Shown: one piece after another, positions 49,882 through 64,000 of the stretch
Numbering within the stretch: the first letter of the stretch is position 1
Layout of the letters: each line of letters opens with the position of its first letter
Source of the DNA: JASGIT01 sp047601665
GTDB taxonomy: Bacteria > Pseudomonadota > Gammaproteobacteria > Burkholderiales > Burkholderiaceae_C
Reading direction: 5' to 3'
Assembly (NCBI GenBank): GCA_047601665.1
Contig: JASGIT010000001.1
Coordinates: 682,001 to 746,000, forward strand
Length of the DNA stretch: 64,000 bases
Position numbers and translations under genes: made by a program
Notes under the pieces: model-generated
Told to the model about the DNA's origin: nothing
Database searches by the model: none
The model's input: the letters and a program-made list of their open reading frames with translations, nothing else

Positions 49882-50637
49882 CTAATTGCGGATTTTGTAG
49901 CCGGTGCGCAGCATACGCACGGCGATGAAACTGACCACCAGCCACGCGCCGCCCACGATGGCGAGGCTGAGCCAGGGCGAGGTATCGCTCTGCCCGAAGA
50001 AGCCGTAGCGGAAGCCGTCGATCATGTAGAAGAACGGGTTCAAGTGGCTCACCTTCTGCCAGAACGGCGGCAGCGACTGGATGGAATAGAACACGCCCGA
50101 CAGCATGGTCATGGGCATGATGAGGAAGTTCTGGAACGCGGCCATCTGGTCGAACTTGTCGGCCCACAGCCCGGCGATCACGCCCAGCGTGCCCAGCAGC
50201 GCCGCGCCCAGGAAGGCGAACACTAGGATCCACAGCGGCGCGCCGAACTCGGGCCGCGCGAAGGCCAGCGTGACGATGAACACGCCCAGCCCCACGATCA
50301 GCCCGCGCAGCACGGACGAGCCCACGTAGGCCATGAACCACGCCCAGTGCGACAGCGGCGTGAGCAGCACGAACACCAGGCTGCCCATGATCTTGCTCTG
50401 GATGATGCTGGACGAGCTGTTGGCGAAGGCGTTCTGCAGCAGGCTCATCATCACCAGCCCGGGCACGAGGAAGGCGGTGTAGCTCAGGCGGTCGTAGACC
50501 TTGACGTGGTCTTCGAGCACGTGGCCGAAGATCAGCAGGTACAGCACGGCGGTGAGCACGGGCGCGGCCACGGTCTGGAAGCTCACCTTCCAGAAGCGCA
50601 GCACTTCTTTGTAGAACAGGGTCTGCCAGCCGGTCAT
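49882..50637 (-). CDS. yadH: ABC-2 type permease, YadH-like
   Basis: Six-span ABC-2 permease of 251 residues (FLVPGLVMMSLLQNAFANSSSS; FYSIQSLPPFWQKVSHLNPFFYMIDGFRYG). With the upstream ATPase it makes an exporter of unknown cargo. I chose ATG 50637 (MTGWQTLFYKEVLRFW), overlapping the ATPase stop by four bases. Confidence 0.88.
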   Translation of the reverse strand: MTGWQTLFYKEVLRFWKVSFQTVAAPVLTAVLYLLIFGHVLEDHVKVYDRLSYTAFLVPGLVMMSLLQNAFANSSSSIIQSKIMGSLVFVLLTPLSHWAWFMAYVGSSVLRGLIVGLGVFIVTLAFARPEFGAPLWILVFAFLGAALLGTLGVIAGLWADKFDQMAAFQNFLIMPMTMLSGVFYSIQSLPPFWQKVSHLNPFFYMIDGFRYGFFGQSDTSPWLSLAIVGGAWLVVSFIAVRMLRTGYKIRN

Positions 50638-51554
50638 GCGGTCTGCCCCCCGTGCTCGGCGGCCATGACCTGCAGGAACACGTCCTCCAGGTCGGGGCGG
50701 CGGATTTCCACGTCCTCGGTGGCGATGCCCGCCTCGCGCAGCGTGGCGAGGTAGCGTTCGATCTCGTGCGCGTCCTGCGCGGGCAGTTGCACGATGCGGC
50801 CCGTCACGCGGGCCAGCGGCGCTATGGAAGAGGGCAGCGCCACGTCGGTCTTGAATTGCAGCACGTTGGAGGTGGTGGATTGCAGCAGGTCGGAGGTGCT
50901 GGCCAGCGCCACCACCCGGCCCTGCTTGAGCATGGCGATGCGGTGGCATAGCGCCTCGGCTTCTTCGAGGTAGTGCGTGGTCAGCAGCACCGTATGGCCC
51001 TGCTTGTTGAGCTTGGCGACGAACTGCCACAGCGTCTGGCGCAGTTCCACGTCCACGCCCGCCGTGGGCTCGTCGAGCACGATGATGGGCGGCTTGTGCA
51101 CCAGCGCCTGCGCCACCAGCACGCGGCGCTTCATGCCGCCCGACAGCTGGCGCATATTGGCCGTGGCCTTGTCGGCCAGGCCCAGGCTTTCGAGCAGTTC
51201 GTCGATCCAGGCCTCGTTGTTTTTCACGCCGAAGTAGCCGGACTGGATGCGCAGCGTTTCGCGCACGTTGAAGAACGGGTCGAACACCAGCTCCTGCGGC
51301 ACCACGCCGAGTTTGCGGCGTGCGTCGGCGTAGTCGGCCTGCACGTCGGAGCCCAGCACCTGCACGCGCCCGCTGGTGGCGCGCGCCAGGCCCGCGAGGA
51401 TGCTGATCAGCGTGGTCTTTCCCGCGCCGTTGGGGCCGAGCAGGCCGAAGAATTCACCTTCCTGGATGTCCAGGCTCACGCCGTTCAGCGCCTGGAAAGG
51501 GCCTTTGGGCGTCGGGTAGGTTTTGGAGACGGATTGGAAGGAGACGGCTGGCAT
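50634..51554 (-). CDS. yadG: ABC transporter ATPase, YadG-like
   Basis: Nucleotide-binding subunit of 306 residues. Walker A GPNGAGKTT, signature LSGGMKRR, Walker B IIVLDEPTAGVD, and His switch TTHYLEE are present. I chose ATG 51554 over a TTG six bases upstream. Sits between mlaB and the YadH permease; linkage to the mla genes is conserved in relatives, function of the pair not established. Confidence 0.9.
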   Translation of the reverse strand: MPAVSFQSVSKTYPTPKGPFQALNGVSLDIQEGEFFGLLGPNGAGKTTLISILAGLARATSGRVQVLGSDVQADYADARRKLGVVPQELVFDPFFNVRETLRIQSGYFGVKNNEAWIDELLESLGLADKATANMRQLSGGMKRRVLVAQALVHKPPIIVLDEPTAGVDVELRQTLWQFVAKLNKQGHTVLLTTHYLEEAEALCHRIAMLKQGRVVALASTSDLLQSTTSNVLQFKTDVALPSSIAPLARVTGRIVQLPAQDAHEIERYLATLREAGIATEDVEIRRPDLEDVFLQVMAAEHGGQTA

Positions 51555-51587
51555 AGGCAACCCGCCATTTTACGGGTTTGCCCTGAA

Positions 51588-51860
51588 TCAGGCAGCGGCG
51601 GGCAGCAGTTCACCCACGCCATACAGCCCCGCCATGCCCGCCAGCGCCTGCGGCAGGCCCTTGACGGCGAAGCCCTTGCCGCGCTGCAGGGCCTCGCGGC
51701 GGCATTCGAGCAGCACGGCCAGGGCCGAGCTGTCGAACGTGGCGAGCGCGCCCGCGTCCACCACCAGCTGCGGCTCGCGGTGGGCCGCCAGCCCTTGCAT
51801 CAGCAGGCGCAGGCAGGCGGCGGCCTGGCGGTGGGTGAGTTCGGGCGGGAGGACGAGCAT
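51588..51860 (-). CDS. mlaB: STAS-domain protein, MlaB
   Basis: 90-residue STAS protein. LVVDAGALATFDSSALAVLLE is the STAS core with the conserved Ser-Ser-Ala. MlaB binds MlaF and supports the MlaFEDB transporter. Position after mlaC supports the call. Confidence 0.88.
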   Translation of the reverse strand: MLVLPPELTHRQAAACLRLLMQGLAAHREPQLVVDAGALATFDSSALAVLLECRREALQRGKGFAVKGLPQALAGMAGLYGVGELLPAAA

Positions 51861-51866
51861 GGCCGT

Positions 51867-52505
51867 TTATTTGCCCGCGGCGTTGCTCTTGTTGCGCGCG
51901 TCCAGCGAGGCGATCAGGCCGTCGATGCCCTTGGCGTTGATCTCCTGCGCGAACTGGTTGCGGTAGGTATCCACCAGCCACACGCCGAGCACGTTCAGGT
52001 TGTAGATCTTCCAGCCGCCGGCGGTCTTTTCCAGGCGGTAGTCCAGCTGCACCGGGTCGCCGCGGCCCTGGATTTCGGTGCGCACCAGCACGTCGGTATC
52101 GGTGGGCTGGGCGCGCAGGGGCTTGACGACGATGTCGGTCTGCGCATTCACCTGCGTGAGCGCGCCCGCATAGGTGCGCACCAGCAGGGTCTTGAATTCG
52201 TCCTGCAGGCGCTGCTGCTGGTCGGGCGTGGCCTGGCGCCATTGCGGCCCCACGGCGGCGGCGGTCATGCGGCGGAAGTTGACGCTGGGCATCACCGTCT
52301 TGTCCACCAGGGCCACGACCTTGGAGACGTCGCCGTTCTGCAGGGACTTGTCGCCGCGGATGGTCTGCAGCACATCGGTGGACAGGCGCTTGACCAGCGC
52401 GTCGGGCGCCTCGTCGGCGGCGAAGGCGGGCAAAGCCACGGGCAGGGCCGCGGCCAGGGCCACGGTGGCGGCCAGCCTGCCCAGGGAGCGTCGGTTCATC
52501 ATCAT
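51867..52505 (-). CDS. mlaC: periplasmic phospholipid-binding protein MlaC
   Basis: 212-residue lipid shuttle between the outer-membrane MlaA and the inner-membrane MlaFEDB. Signal peptide with cleavage after AFA (about residue 27). Tol-Ttg2 domain with SVNFRRMT and YLEKTAGGWKIYNLNVLGVW type motifs. Three tandem ATGs (52505-52497); the first is used here. Confidence 0.94.
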   Translation of the reverse strand: MMMNRRSLGRLAATVALAAALPVALPAFAADEAPDALVKRLSTDVLQTIRGDKSLQNGDVSKVVALVDKTVMPSVNFRRMTAAAVGPQWRQATPDQQQRLQDEFKTLLVRTYAGALTQVNAQTDIVVKPLRAQPTDTDVLVRTEIQGRGDPVQLDYRLEKTAGGWKIYNLNVLGVWLVDTYRNQFAQEINAKGIDGLIASLDARNKSNAAGK

Positions 52506-52586
52506 GTGAGTGTCCTTTCTCGGGGCCCTGCACGGCGGCGGGGCCACGCCCAGTGTGGGCGAATGCGCCCGGGGGCGCGTGTAGGA

Positions 52587-53336
52587 TTAATCCGGTTCGG
52601 GCGGTAAGCGCCCGTCATTCGCGTCGTCGTCCAGCTTGCCGTCGCCGCCCGCGGCGGGCTTGGCATCGGGCGTGCGCAGCTGCAGGTAGGCGTCGCGCGT
52701 GAAGCTGTATTTGTCCAGCGCCGCCGATTCGAGCACCGACTCCGCGCCCAGCAGCTGCGCGCGCCTGTCCACCACCCGCAGCACGTACAGCGAGTTGCGC
52801 ACCGGCACGTCCTGCACGTAGGTGACCGGGTCGCCCCACCAGTCCACGGGCAGCGCCGCCGTGTCGCGCACGGTGGAGGGGCCGAGCACCGGCAGCACCA
52901 AGTACGGCCCACTGGGCACGCCCCAGGTGGCCAGGGTCAGGCCGAAGTCGGTCTTGTGGCGCTGGATGCGCGCCTCGGACGCCACGTCGAACAGGCCGCC
53001 GATGCCGAACACCGTGTTCACGTTGAAGCGCACGAAGCTGTCGAACGCCGCCTCGCCGCGCAGCTGCAGCAGGTTGTTGATGGACGACCACAGGTCGCCC
53101 AGGTTGCTGAAGAAGTTGCCTACGCCGGCGCGCACGGGGTCGGGCGTGACCGCCTTGTAGCCCGTGGCCACGGGCTTGAGCACGGCCTTGTCCAGCCCGT
53201 CGTTGAAGCTGTACATGGAGCGGTTGAAGCCCTCGAACGGGTCGGCGGGATTGGCCTGCGGGCCGGTGGCGCAGCCCGCGAGCAGCGCGGCGCACAGCAG
53301 CGCGCCGGCCAGGGGTTTGGTCGTGGTGGTTGTCAT
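52587..53336 (-). CDS. mlaA: outer-membrane lipoprotein MlaA
   Basis: 249-residue VacJ-family lipoprotein. The lipobox is LLAGC (about residue 22), and DPFEGFNRSMYSFND, GDLWSSINNLLQ and VPSGPYLVLPVLGPS are signatures. It removes phospholipids from the outer leaflet. In E. coli mlaA is unlinked, here it lies between mlaD and mlaC. Overlaps mlaD by four bases. Confidence 0.96.
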   Translation of the reverse strand: MTTTTTKPLAGALLCAALLAGCATGPQANPADPFEGFNRSMYSFNDGLDKAVLKPVATGYKAVTPDPVRAGVGNFFSNLGDLWSSINNLLQLRGEAAFDSFVRFNVNTVFGIGGLFDVASEARIQRHKTDFGLTLATWGVPSGPYLVLPVLGPSTVRDTAALPVDWWGDPVTYVQDVPVRNSLYVLRVVDRRAQLLGAESVLESAALDKYSFTRDAYLQLRTPDAKPAAGGDGKLDDDANDGRLPPEPD

Positions 53337-53833
53337 TTTTTCGCGCCTCCGGAGCCGCCCGAGCCGTTGCCGGAGCCGCTGGCTTCGGCCTTGCCGTAGA
53401 GGAACTGCCCGATCAGGTTCTCCAGCACCACGGCGGACTGGGTGGCGGTCACCGTGTCGCCGTTGGCGAGGTTCTTCTCGTCGGCCCCGGCCTCGATGCC
53501 GATGTACTGGTCGCCCAGCAGGCCGCTGGTCAGGATCTTGAACGAACTGTCCTTGGGGAAGGCGTAGCGGTCGTCCAGCGAGAGGGCCACGTCGGCCTGG
53601 AAGGTCTTGTCGTTGAAGCCGATGGACTCCACCCGCCCCACCACCACGCCCGCGCTGCGCACCGCCGCCTTGGGCTTGAGGCCGCCGATGTTGTCGAAGC
53701 GCGCCGTGACGCGGTAGCCCGAGTGGAAGTTGAGGCTGAGCAGGTTGGCCGATTGCAGGGCCAGGAACACCAGCGCCACCGCGCCGAGCATCACGAACAG
53801 GCCCACCCAGATATCGTTTTTGGATTGCTGCAT
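53333..53833 (-). CDS. mlaD: MCE-domain protein MlaD
   Basis: 166-residue inner-membrane anchored MCE protein. N-terminal span NDIWVGLFVMLGAVALVFLAL, then the MCE domain (GYRVTARFDNIGGLKP; LTSGLLGDQYIGIE). A glycine/serine-rich tail ends it. Hexamers form the periplasmic lipid tunnel. Confidence 0.95.
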   Translation of the reverse strand: MQQSKNDIWVGLFVMLGAVALVFLALQSANLLSLNFHSGYRVTARFDNIGGLKPKAAVRSAGVVVGRVESIGFNDKTFQADVALSLDDRYAFPKDSSFKILTSGLLGDQYIGIEAGADEKNLANGDTVTATQSAVVLENLIGQFLYGKAEASGSGNGSGGSGGAKK

Positions 53834-53847
53834 TTTTTTCTGGTCCT

Positions 53848-54630
53848 TCAAATGCTGAACATCATCGCGGTGAGCAGGAAGTCGAGCCCCAGAACGGCCA
53901 GCGACGCCATGACCACCGTGCGCGTGGTGGCGCGCGACACGCCCTCGGGCGTGGGCTTGGCCGCGTAGCCCTGCAGCAGCGCCACGAAGGTGACGGTGAT
54001 GCCGAACACCACGCTCTTGAGCACGCCGTTGCCCAGATCCTGGAGCATGTCCACGCCGTTCTGCATCTGGCCCCAGAACGCGCCCGCGTCCACGCCGATG
54101 AGCAGCACGCCCACGACCCAACCGCCAATCACGCCCACGGCGCTGAACACGGCGGCGAGCAGCGGCATCACGATCACGCCCGCCCAGAAGCGCGGCGCGA
54201 GGATGCGCGCGACCGGATCCACGGCCATCATCTCCATGGCGCTCAACTGCTCGCCCGCCTTCATGAGGCCGATCTCCGCCGTGAGCGAGGTGCCCGCGCG
54301 GCCCGCGAACAGCAGCGCGGACACCACCGGCCCCAGTTCGCGCACCAGCGACAGCGCGACGAGCAGACCCAGCGCCTCCGCCGAGCCGTAGCGCTGCAAG
54401 GTGTAGTAGCCCTGCAAGCCCAGCACGAAGCCGACGAACAGGCCCGACACGGCGATGATGGACAGCGAGTAGTTGCCCAGGAAGTGGATCTGGTCGCCCA
54501 CCAGATGCGGGCGCCGGAAGGCGGTGCCGAACAGGCGCAGCAGCTGCACGAACAGCCGCGCGCCCGCGCCGATGCCGGCCAGCTTGCTGCGCACGGCGAA
54601 ACCTACGTCGGAGGGGCGCCACCAGCTCAT
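53848..54630 (-). CDS. mlaE: lipid ABC permease MlaE
   Basis: 260-residue MlaE permease with five hydrophobic spans. LVRELGPVVSALLFAGRAGTS and EIGLMKAGEQLSAMEMMAVDP are family motifs. The start overlaps mlaF by four bases; the 3' end lies 14 bp before mlaD. Confidence 0.96.
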   Translation of the reverse strand: MSWWRPSDVGFAVRSKLAGIGAGARLFVQLLRLFGTAFRRPHLVGDQIHFLGNYSLSIIAVSGLFVGFVLGLQGYYTLQRYGSAEALGLLVALSLVRELGPVVSALLFAGRAGTSLTAEIGLMKAGEQLSAMEMMAVDPVARILAPRFWAGVIVMPLLAAVFSAVGVIGGWVVGVLLIGVDAGAFWGQMQNGVDMLQDLGNGVLKSVVFGITVTFVALLQGYAAKPTPEGVSRATTRTVVMASLAVLGLDFLLTAMMFSI

Positions 54631-55451
54631 AGCCTGCCCCCCACGGCCCCTGCGGGGCCGAAGTCCTGCGCCGCCGTCGGGCCGGGGTACTGGAAGGGCA
54701 CGGGGCCGGTGGGCAGCGCGTGCACGAACTGGTGCACCAGCGGGTCAACGCTGGCGCGCACCTCTTCGGGCGTGCCCTCGGCGGCCACGGTGCCGGGGCC
54801 GAGCACGATGACGTAGTCGGCCACGCGGAAGGTTTCGTCCACGTCGTGCGAGACGAGCAGCGTGGTCAGGCCCATGGCGTCGTTCAGCTGGCGGATGAGT
54901 TGCGCAGTGGTGCCCAGGGAGATCGGGTCCAGCCCCGCGAAGGGTTCGTCGTACATGACCAGCTCCGGGTCCAGCGCCACGGCGCGCGCCAGCGCCACGC
55001 GGCGCGCCATGCCGCCCGAGACCTCGCTGGGCATCAGGTCGCGCGCGCCGCGCAGGCCCACGGCGTGCAGCTTCATGAGCACGATGTCGCGGATGAGCTC
55101 CTCGGGCAGGTCGGTGTGCTCGCGCAGCGGGAAGGCCACGTTCTCGAACACGCTCATGTCGGTGAACAGCGCGCCGAACTGGAACAACATGCCCATGCGG
55201 CGGCGCGCGGCGTAGAGCGCGTCCGTGCCCATCGCGCCCACGTCCTTCCCGTCGAACAGCACCTGGCCCTGCTGGGCGCGCTGCTGGCCGCCGATCAGGC
55301 GCAGCACGGTGGTCTTGCCGCCGCCCGAGGCGCCCATCAAGGCCGTGACCTTGCCGCGCGGCACCTTCAGCGAGAGGTCGCGCAGCACCACGCGCTCGCC
55401 ATACGAGAACGTGACGTTGCGCAGTTCCGCCAGAAGGGGTTGTTCAATCAT
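54627..55451 (-). CDS. mlaF: lipid ABC ATPase MlaF
   Basis: 274-residue ATPase. Walker A GASGGGKTTVLRLIGG, signature SGGMARRVALARA, Walker B LVMYDEPFAGLDP, and SHDVDETF switch are present. First of mlaFEDACB. Upstream by 68 bp lies an R1 repeat. Confidence 0.96.
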   Translation of the reverse strand: MIEQPLLAELRNVTFSYGERVVLRDLSLKVPRGKVTALMGASGGGKTTVLRLIGGQQRAQQGQVLFDGKDVGAMGTDALYAARRRMGMLFQFGALFTDMSVFENVAFPLREHTDLPEELIRDIVLMKLHAVGLRGARDLMPSEVSGGMARRVALARAVALDPELVMYDEPFAGLDPISLGTTAQLIRQLNDAMGLTTLLVSHDVDETFRVADYVIVLGPGTVAAEGTPEEVRASVDPLVHQFVHALPTGPVPFQYPGPTAAQDFGPAGAVGGRL

Positions 55452-55519
55452 GCAGGAAAGGTAATGAGGAAAAGTTGATCGTACCCCATACGGGTAAACG
55501 CTCAGTAACTACATATTTG

Positions 55520-55556
55520 ATAGCTGCCAGCGCTTGCTGGATAAGCACTGGAGGCC
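55520..55556 (-). repeat. R1 repeat copy 9 (ABC ATPase / mlaF junction)
   Basis: 37-bp R1 element in the 134-bp gap, reversed relative to copies 4, 5 and 8. The rest of the gap shows no gene. Confidence 0.92.
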
Positions 55557-55585
55557 GATTTGGTTGAAAACTGGTTCCTTGGTGC

Positions 55586-56348
<763 letters not shown>

Positions 56349-56368
<20 letters not shown>

Positions 56369-57002
56369 AGCGTTTCTCCAGGCGCTGGAAGCCCCAGGTC
56401 AGCACCAGGGTCATGACGAGATAGAAGGCGGCGGCCACGATGAAGGGCGTGGTCGAGAAGTCGCGCTGCACGATGCCGCGCGCGGCGCGCAGCAGGTCGT
56501 TGAGGGCGAGCACGTAGATCAGCGACGTGTCCTTGACCAGCGTGATCGTCTCGTTGCTCATGGGCGGCAGGATGCGCCGCACCATCTGCGGCAGCACGAT
56601 GCGGCGCATGGTCTGCCCGTAGGTCATGCCCAGCACCTTGGCGGCCTCGTACTGGCCCCGGTCGATGGACTGGATGCCCGCGCGGAAAATCTCGGCGAAG
56701 TACGCCGCGTAGTTGAGCGCGAAGGCGACGATGGCGGCCGGGAAATCGGGCAGCCGCACGCCCACCACGGGCACGAAGGGCAGCGCGAAGTAGATGAACA
56801 GCATCTGCAGCATCAGCGGCGTGCCGCGCATCAGCCAGATGTAGCCGTTCACCACCTGGCTCAGCGCCCTGAACCGCGACACCCGCGCGAGCGCCAGCGC
56901 CAGGCCCAGCGGCACCGCCAGCAGCAGCGTGATGGCGAACAGCCGCAGCGTGACCGTGGCTCCTTGCGCAAGAGGCCCCAGGATGGAGACGATGTAATCC
57001 AT
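56349..57002 (-). CDS. polar amino-acid ABC transporter permease
   Basis: 217-residue HisMQ/GlnP-type permease with five spans. The EAA loop reads YEAAKVLGMTYGQTMRRIVLPQ. A single permease gene suggests a homodimer. It lies 24 bp after the binding protein gene. Confidence 0.93.
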
Positions 57003-57026
57003 GGGCTGCGGCCAGGCGAAAAGCGG

Positions 57027-57827
57027 TTACTTGACGATGTTCTTGCCGAACCACTTCGTGGAAATCTGGCCCGCCGTGCCGTCCTGCTTCATGCCCTCCA
57101 GCGCCTTGTTCAGCTTGCCCAGCAGTTCGGTGTCGTCCTTGCGCACGCCCACGCCGTATTCCTCGGTGCCGAAGTTCTCGTCAAGCACCACGTACTCGCC
57201 GGGCTTCTTGGACACGAGGTAGCGACCCACCACTTCGTCGACCACCACGGCGTTCAGGCGGCCCGCGGACAGGTCCATCAGCGCGGTGATGTTGTCGCCG
57301 AAGGTCTTGAACTCCTTGAAGCTCTTGAACACGGCGTCGTCCTTCTTCACGGCGTCCACGGCGCTGGAGCCTTCCTGCGCGCCGACGACCTTGCCCGCGA
57401 GGTCGGCCTTGGTCTTGATGCCGGACTTGGCGTCCACCACGATGATCTGGTGGTTCTCCATGTAGGGCGCGGTGAAGGCGATGTTCTGCTTGCGCTCCTC
57501 GGTGATGGTCAGGCCGTTCCACAGCGCGTCCACGCGCTTGCCGGAGAGTTCGGCCTCTTTCGCGCTCCAGTCGATGGGCTTGAACTCGGCCTCGGCGCCC
57601 ATGCGGCGCGCGGCCTCGCGGGCCAGGTCGATGTCGAAGCCCACGATCTCGTTCTTCTCGTCGCGGAAGCCCATGGGCGGGAAGTTGTCGTCCAGGCCGA
57701 TCACGACCTTGGCCGCGGCGGCGGGCGCGGGCGCGGCGGCCTGCGGGGCGGGTTCTTCCTTCTTGCTGCAACCGGCCAGGACGGCACCGAGGGAGACGAG
57801 CAGGAGTGCGGCGAGTTTGGTCTTCAT
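57027..57827 (-). CDS. amino-acid ABC substrate-binding lipoprotein
   Basis: 266-residue family 3 solute-binding protein. The lipobox VLAGC (about residue 20) and an Ala/Pro linker tether it to the membrane. Core motifs VIGLDDNFPPMGFRDE, GFDIDLAREAARRMG are typical of polar amino-acid binders. Ligand not certain; proximity to gltBD fits glutamine or glutamate but is not proof. Confidence 0.92.
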   Translation of the reverse strand: MKTKLAALLLVSLGAVLAGCSKKEEPAPQAAAPAPAAAAKVVIGLDDNFPPMGFRDEKNEIVGFDIDLAREAARRMGAEAEFKPIDWSAKEAELSGKRVDALWNGLTITEERKQNIAFTAPYMENHQIIVVDAKSGIKTKADLAGKVVGAQEGSSAVDAVKKDDAVFKSFKEFKTFGDNITALMDLSAGRLNAVVVDEVVGRYLVSKKPGEYVVLDENFGTEEYGVGVRKDDTELLGKLNKALEGMKQDGTAGQISTKWFGKNIVK

Positions 57828-57884
57828 GGGGATGGAACGGTGTGGGATGGTGTGGGGTTGGGGGGCAAAGCCTTCGATTGTCGC

Positions 57885-57916
57885 AAAAACGAAACGGCGC
57901 CTTGCAGCGCCGTTTC
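57885..57916 (-). terminator. terminator of gltBD
   Basis: 10-bp inverted repeat GAAACGGCGC/GCGCCGTTTC, then GTTTTT on the minus strand, 20 bases after the gltD stop. Confidence 0.88.
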
Positions 57917-57936
57917 ACGGGGAGCGTAGCGCTGCC

Positions 57937-59415
<1,479 letters not shown>

Positions 59416-59450
59416 GATCGTGGTGTCCTTGTTCTGGTGGGGTTGCGGGC

Positions 59451-64000
<4,550 letters not shown>

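Overview
The window is a GC-rich chromosomal segment of a Burkholderiales bacterium, most likely family Comamonadaceae (Acidovorax/Alicycliphilus/Diaphorobacter-like). The reasons are the gene orders prfA-prmC-grxD, rplU-rpmA-obgE-proB, pilBCD-coaE-zapD-yacG, petABC-sspAB and murA-his-tat, the short HisG, and two dispersed intergenic repeat families. Almost all of it is core genome. I see no prophage, insertion sequence, CRISPR array or rRNA. The species assignment is inference.

Layout. 1-2148: translation termination (prfA, cut by the window edge; prmC) and a monothiol glutaredoxin. 2269-6132 (minus): a three-gene FAD dehydrogenase operon, comprising a Tat-signal small subunit, a GMC catalytic subunit with an Fe-S cysteine cluster and a triheme cytochrome c. 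6327-10694: a CNNM/CBS membrane protein, a lytic transglycosylase, proS and rppH. 10785-13722 (minus): rplU-rpmA-obgE-proB. 13863-20557 (plus): ispB, tRNA-Pro, pilBCD, coaE, zapD, yacG. 20599-26093 (minus): secA, argJ, a DUF815 ATPase, mutT. 26229-31269: a DciA-like gene, tRNA-Thr, sspB, sspA, petABC and mscL. 31323-34468 (minus): an MHS-type transporter, a NIF3-like gene, pdxA. 34765-35940: a membrane-anchored HtrA protease. 35941-64000: an unbroken 28-kb minus-strand run: gltBD, an amino-acid ABC transporter, the mla lipid-transport operon with mlaA inside it, a YadGH-type exporter, bolA, murA, all nine his genes, a lipase/HIT/membrane trio and tatABC.

The most unusual part is the histidine operon. 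Between the his genes lie a PD-(D/E)XK nuclease (DUF1016/YhcG family), a YciI-like gene and a PIN/ribbon-helix-helix toxin-antitoxin pair. Several of these are fused in by stop/start overlaps of 1-4 bases. The remaining gaps hold repeats.

The second unusual feature is a 37-bp imperfect palindromic element, called R1 here. It occurs nine times with exactly conserved length, plus one diverged copy inside the start of hisD. It sits at gene junctions and in several places supplies a Shine-Dalgarno sequence, a start codon or a stop codon. A second, longer repeat (R2, about 100 bp) occurs three times. An intrinsic-terminator-like hairpin ends within two bases of the tatC start codon. All functional calls come from reading sequence and motifs; no database search was run.
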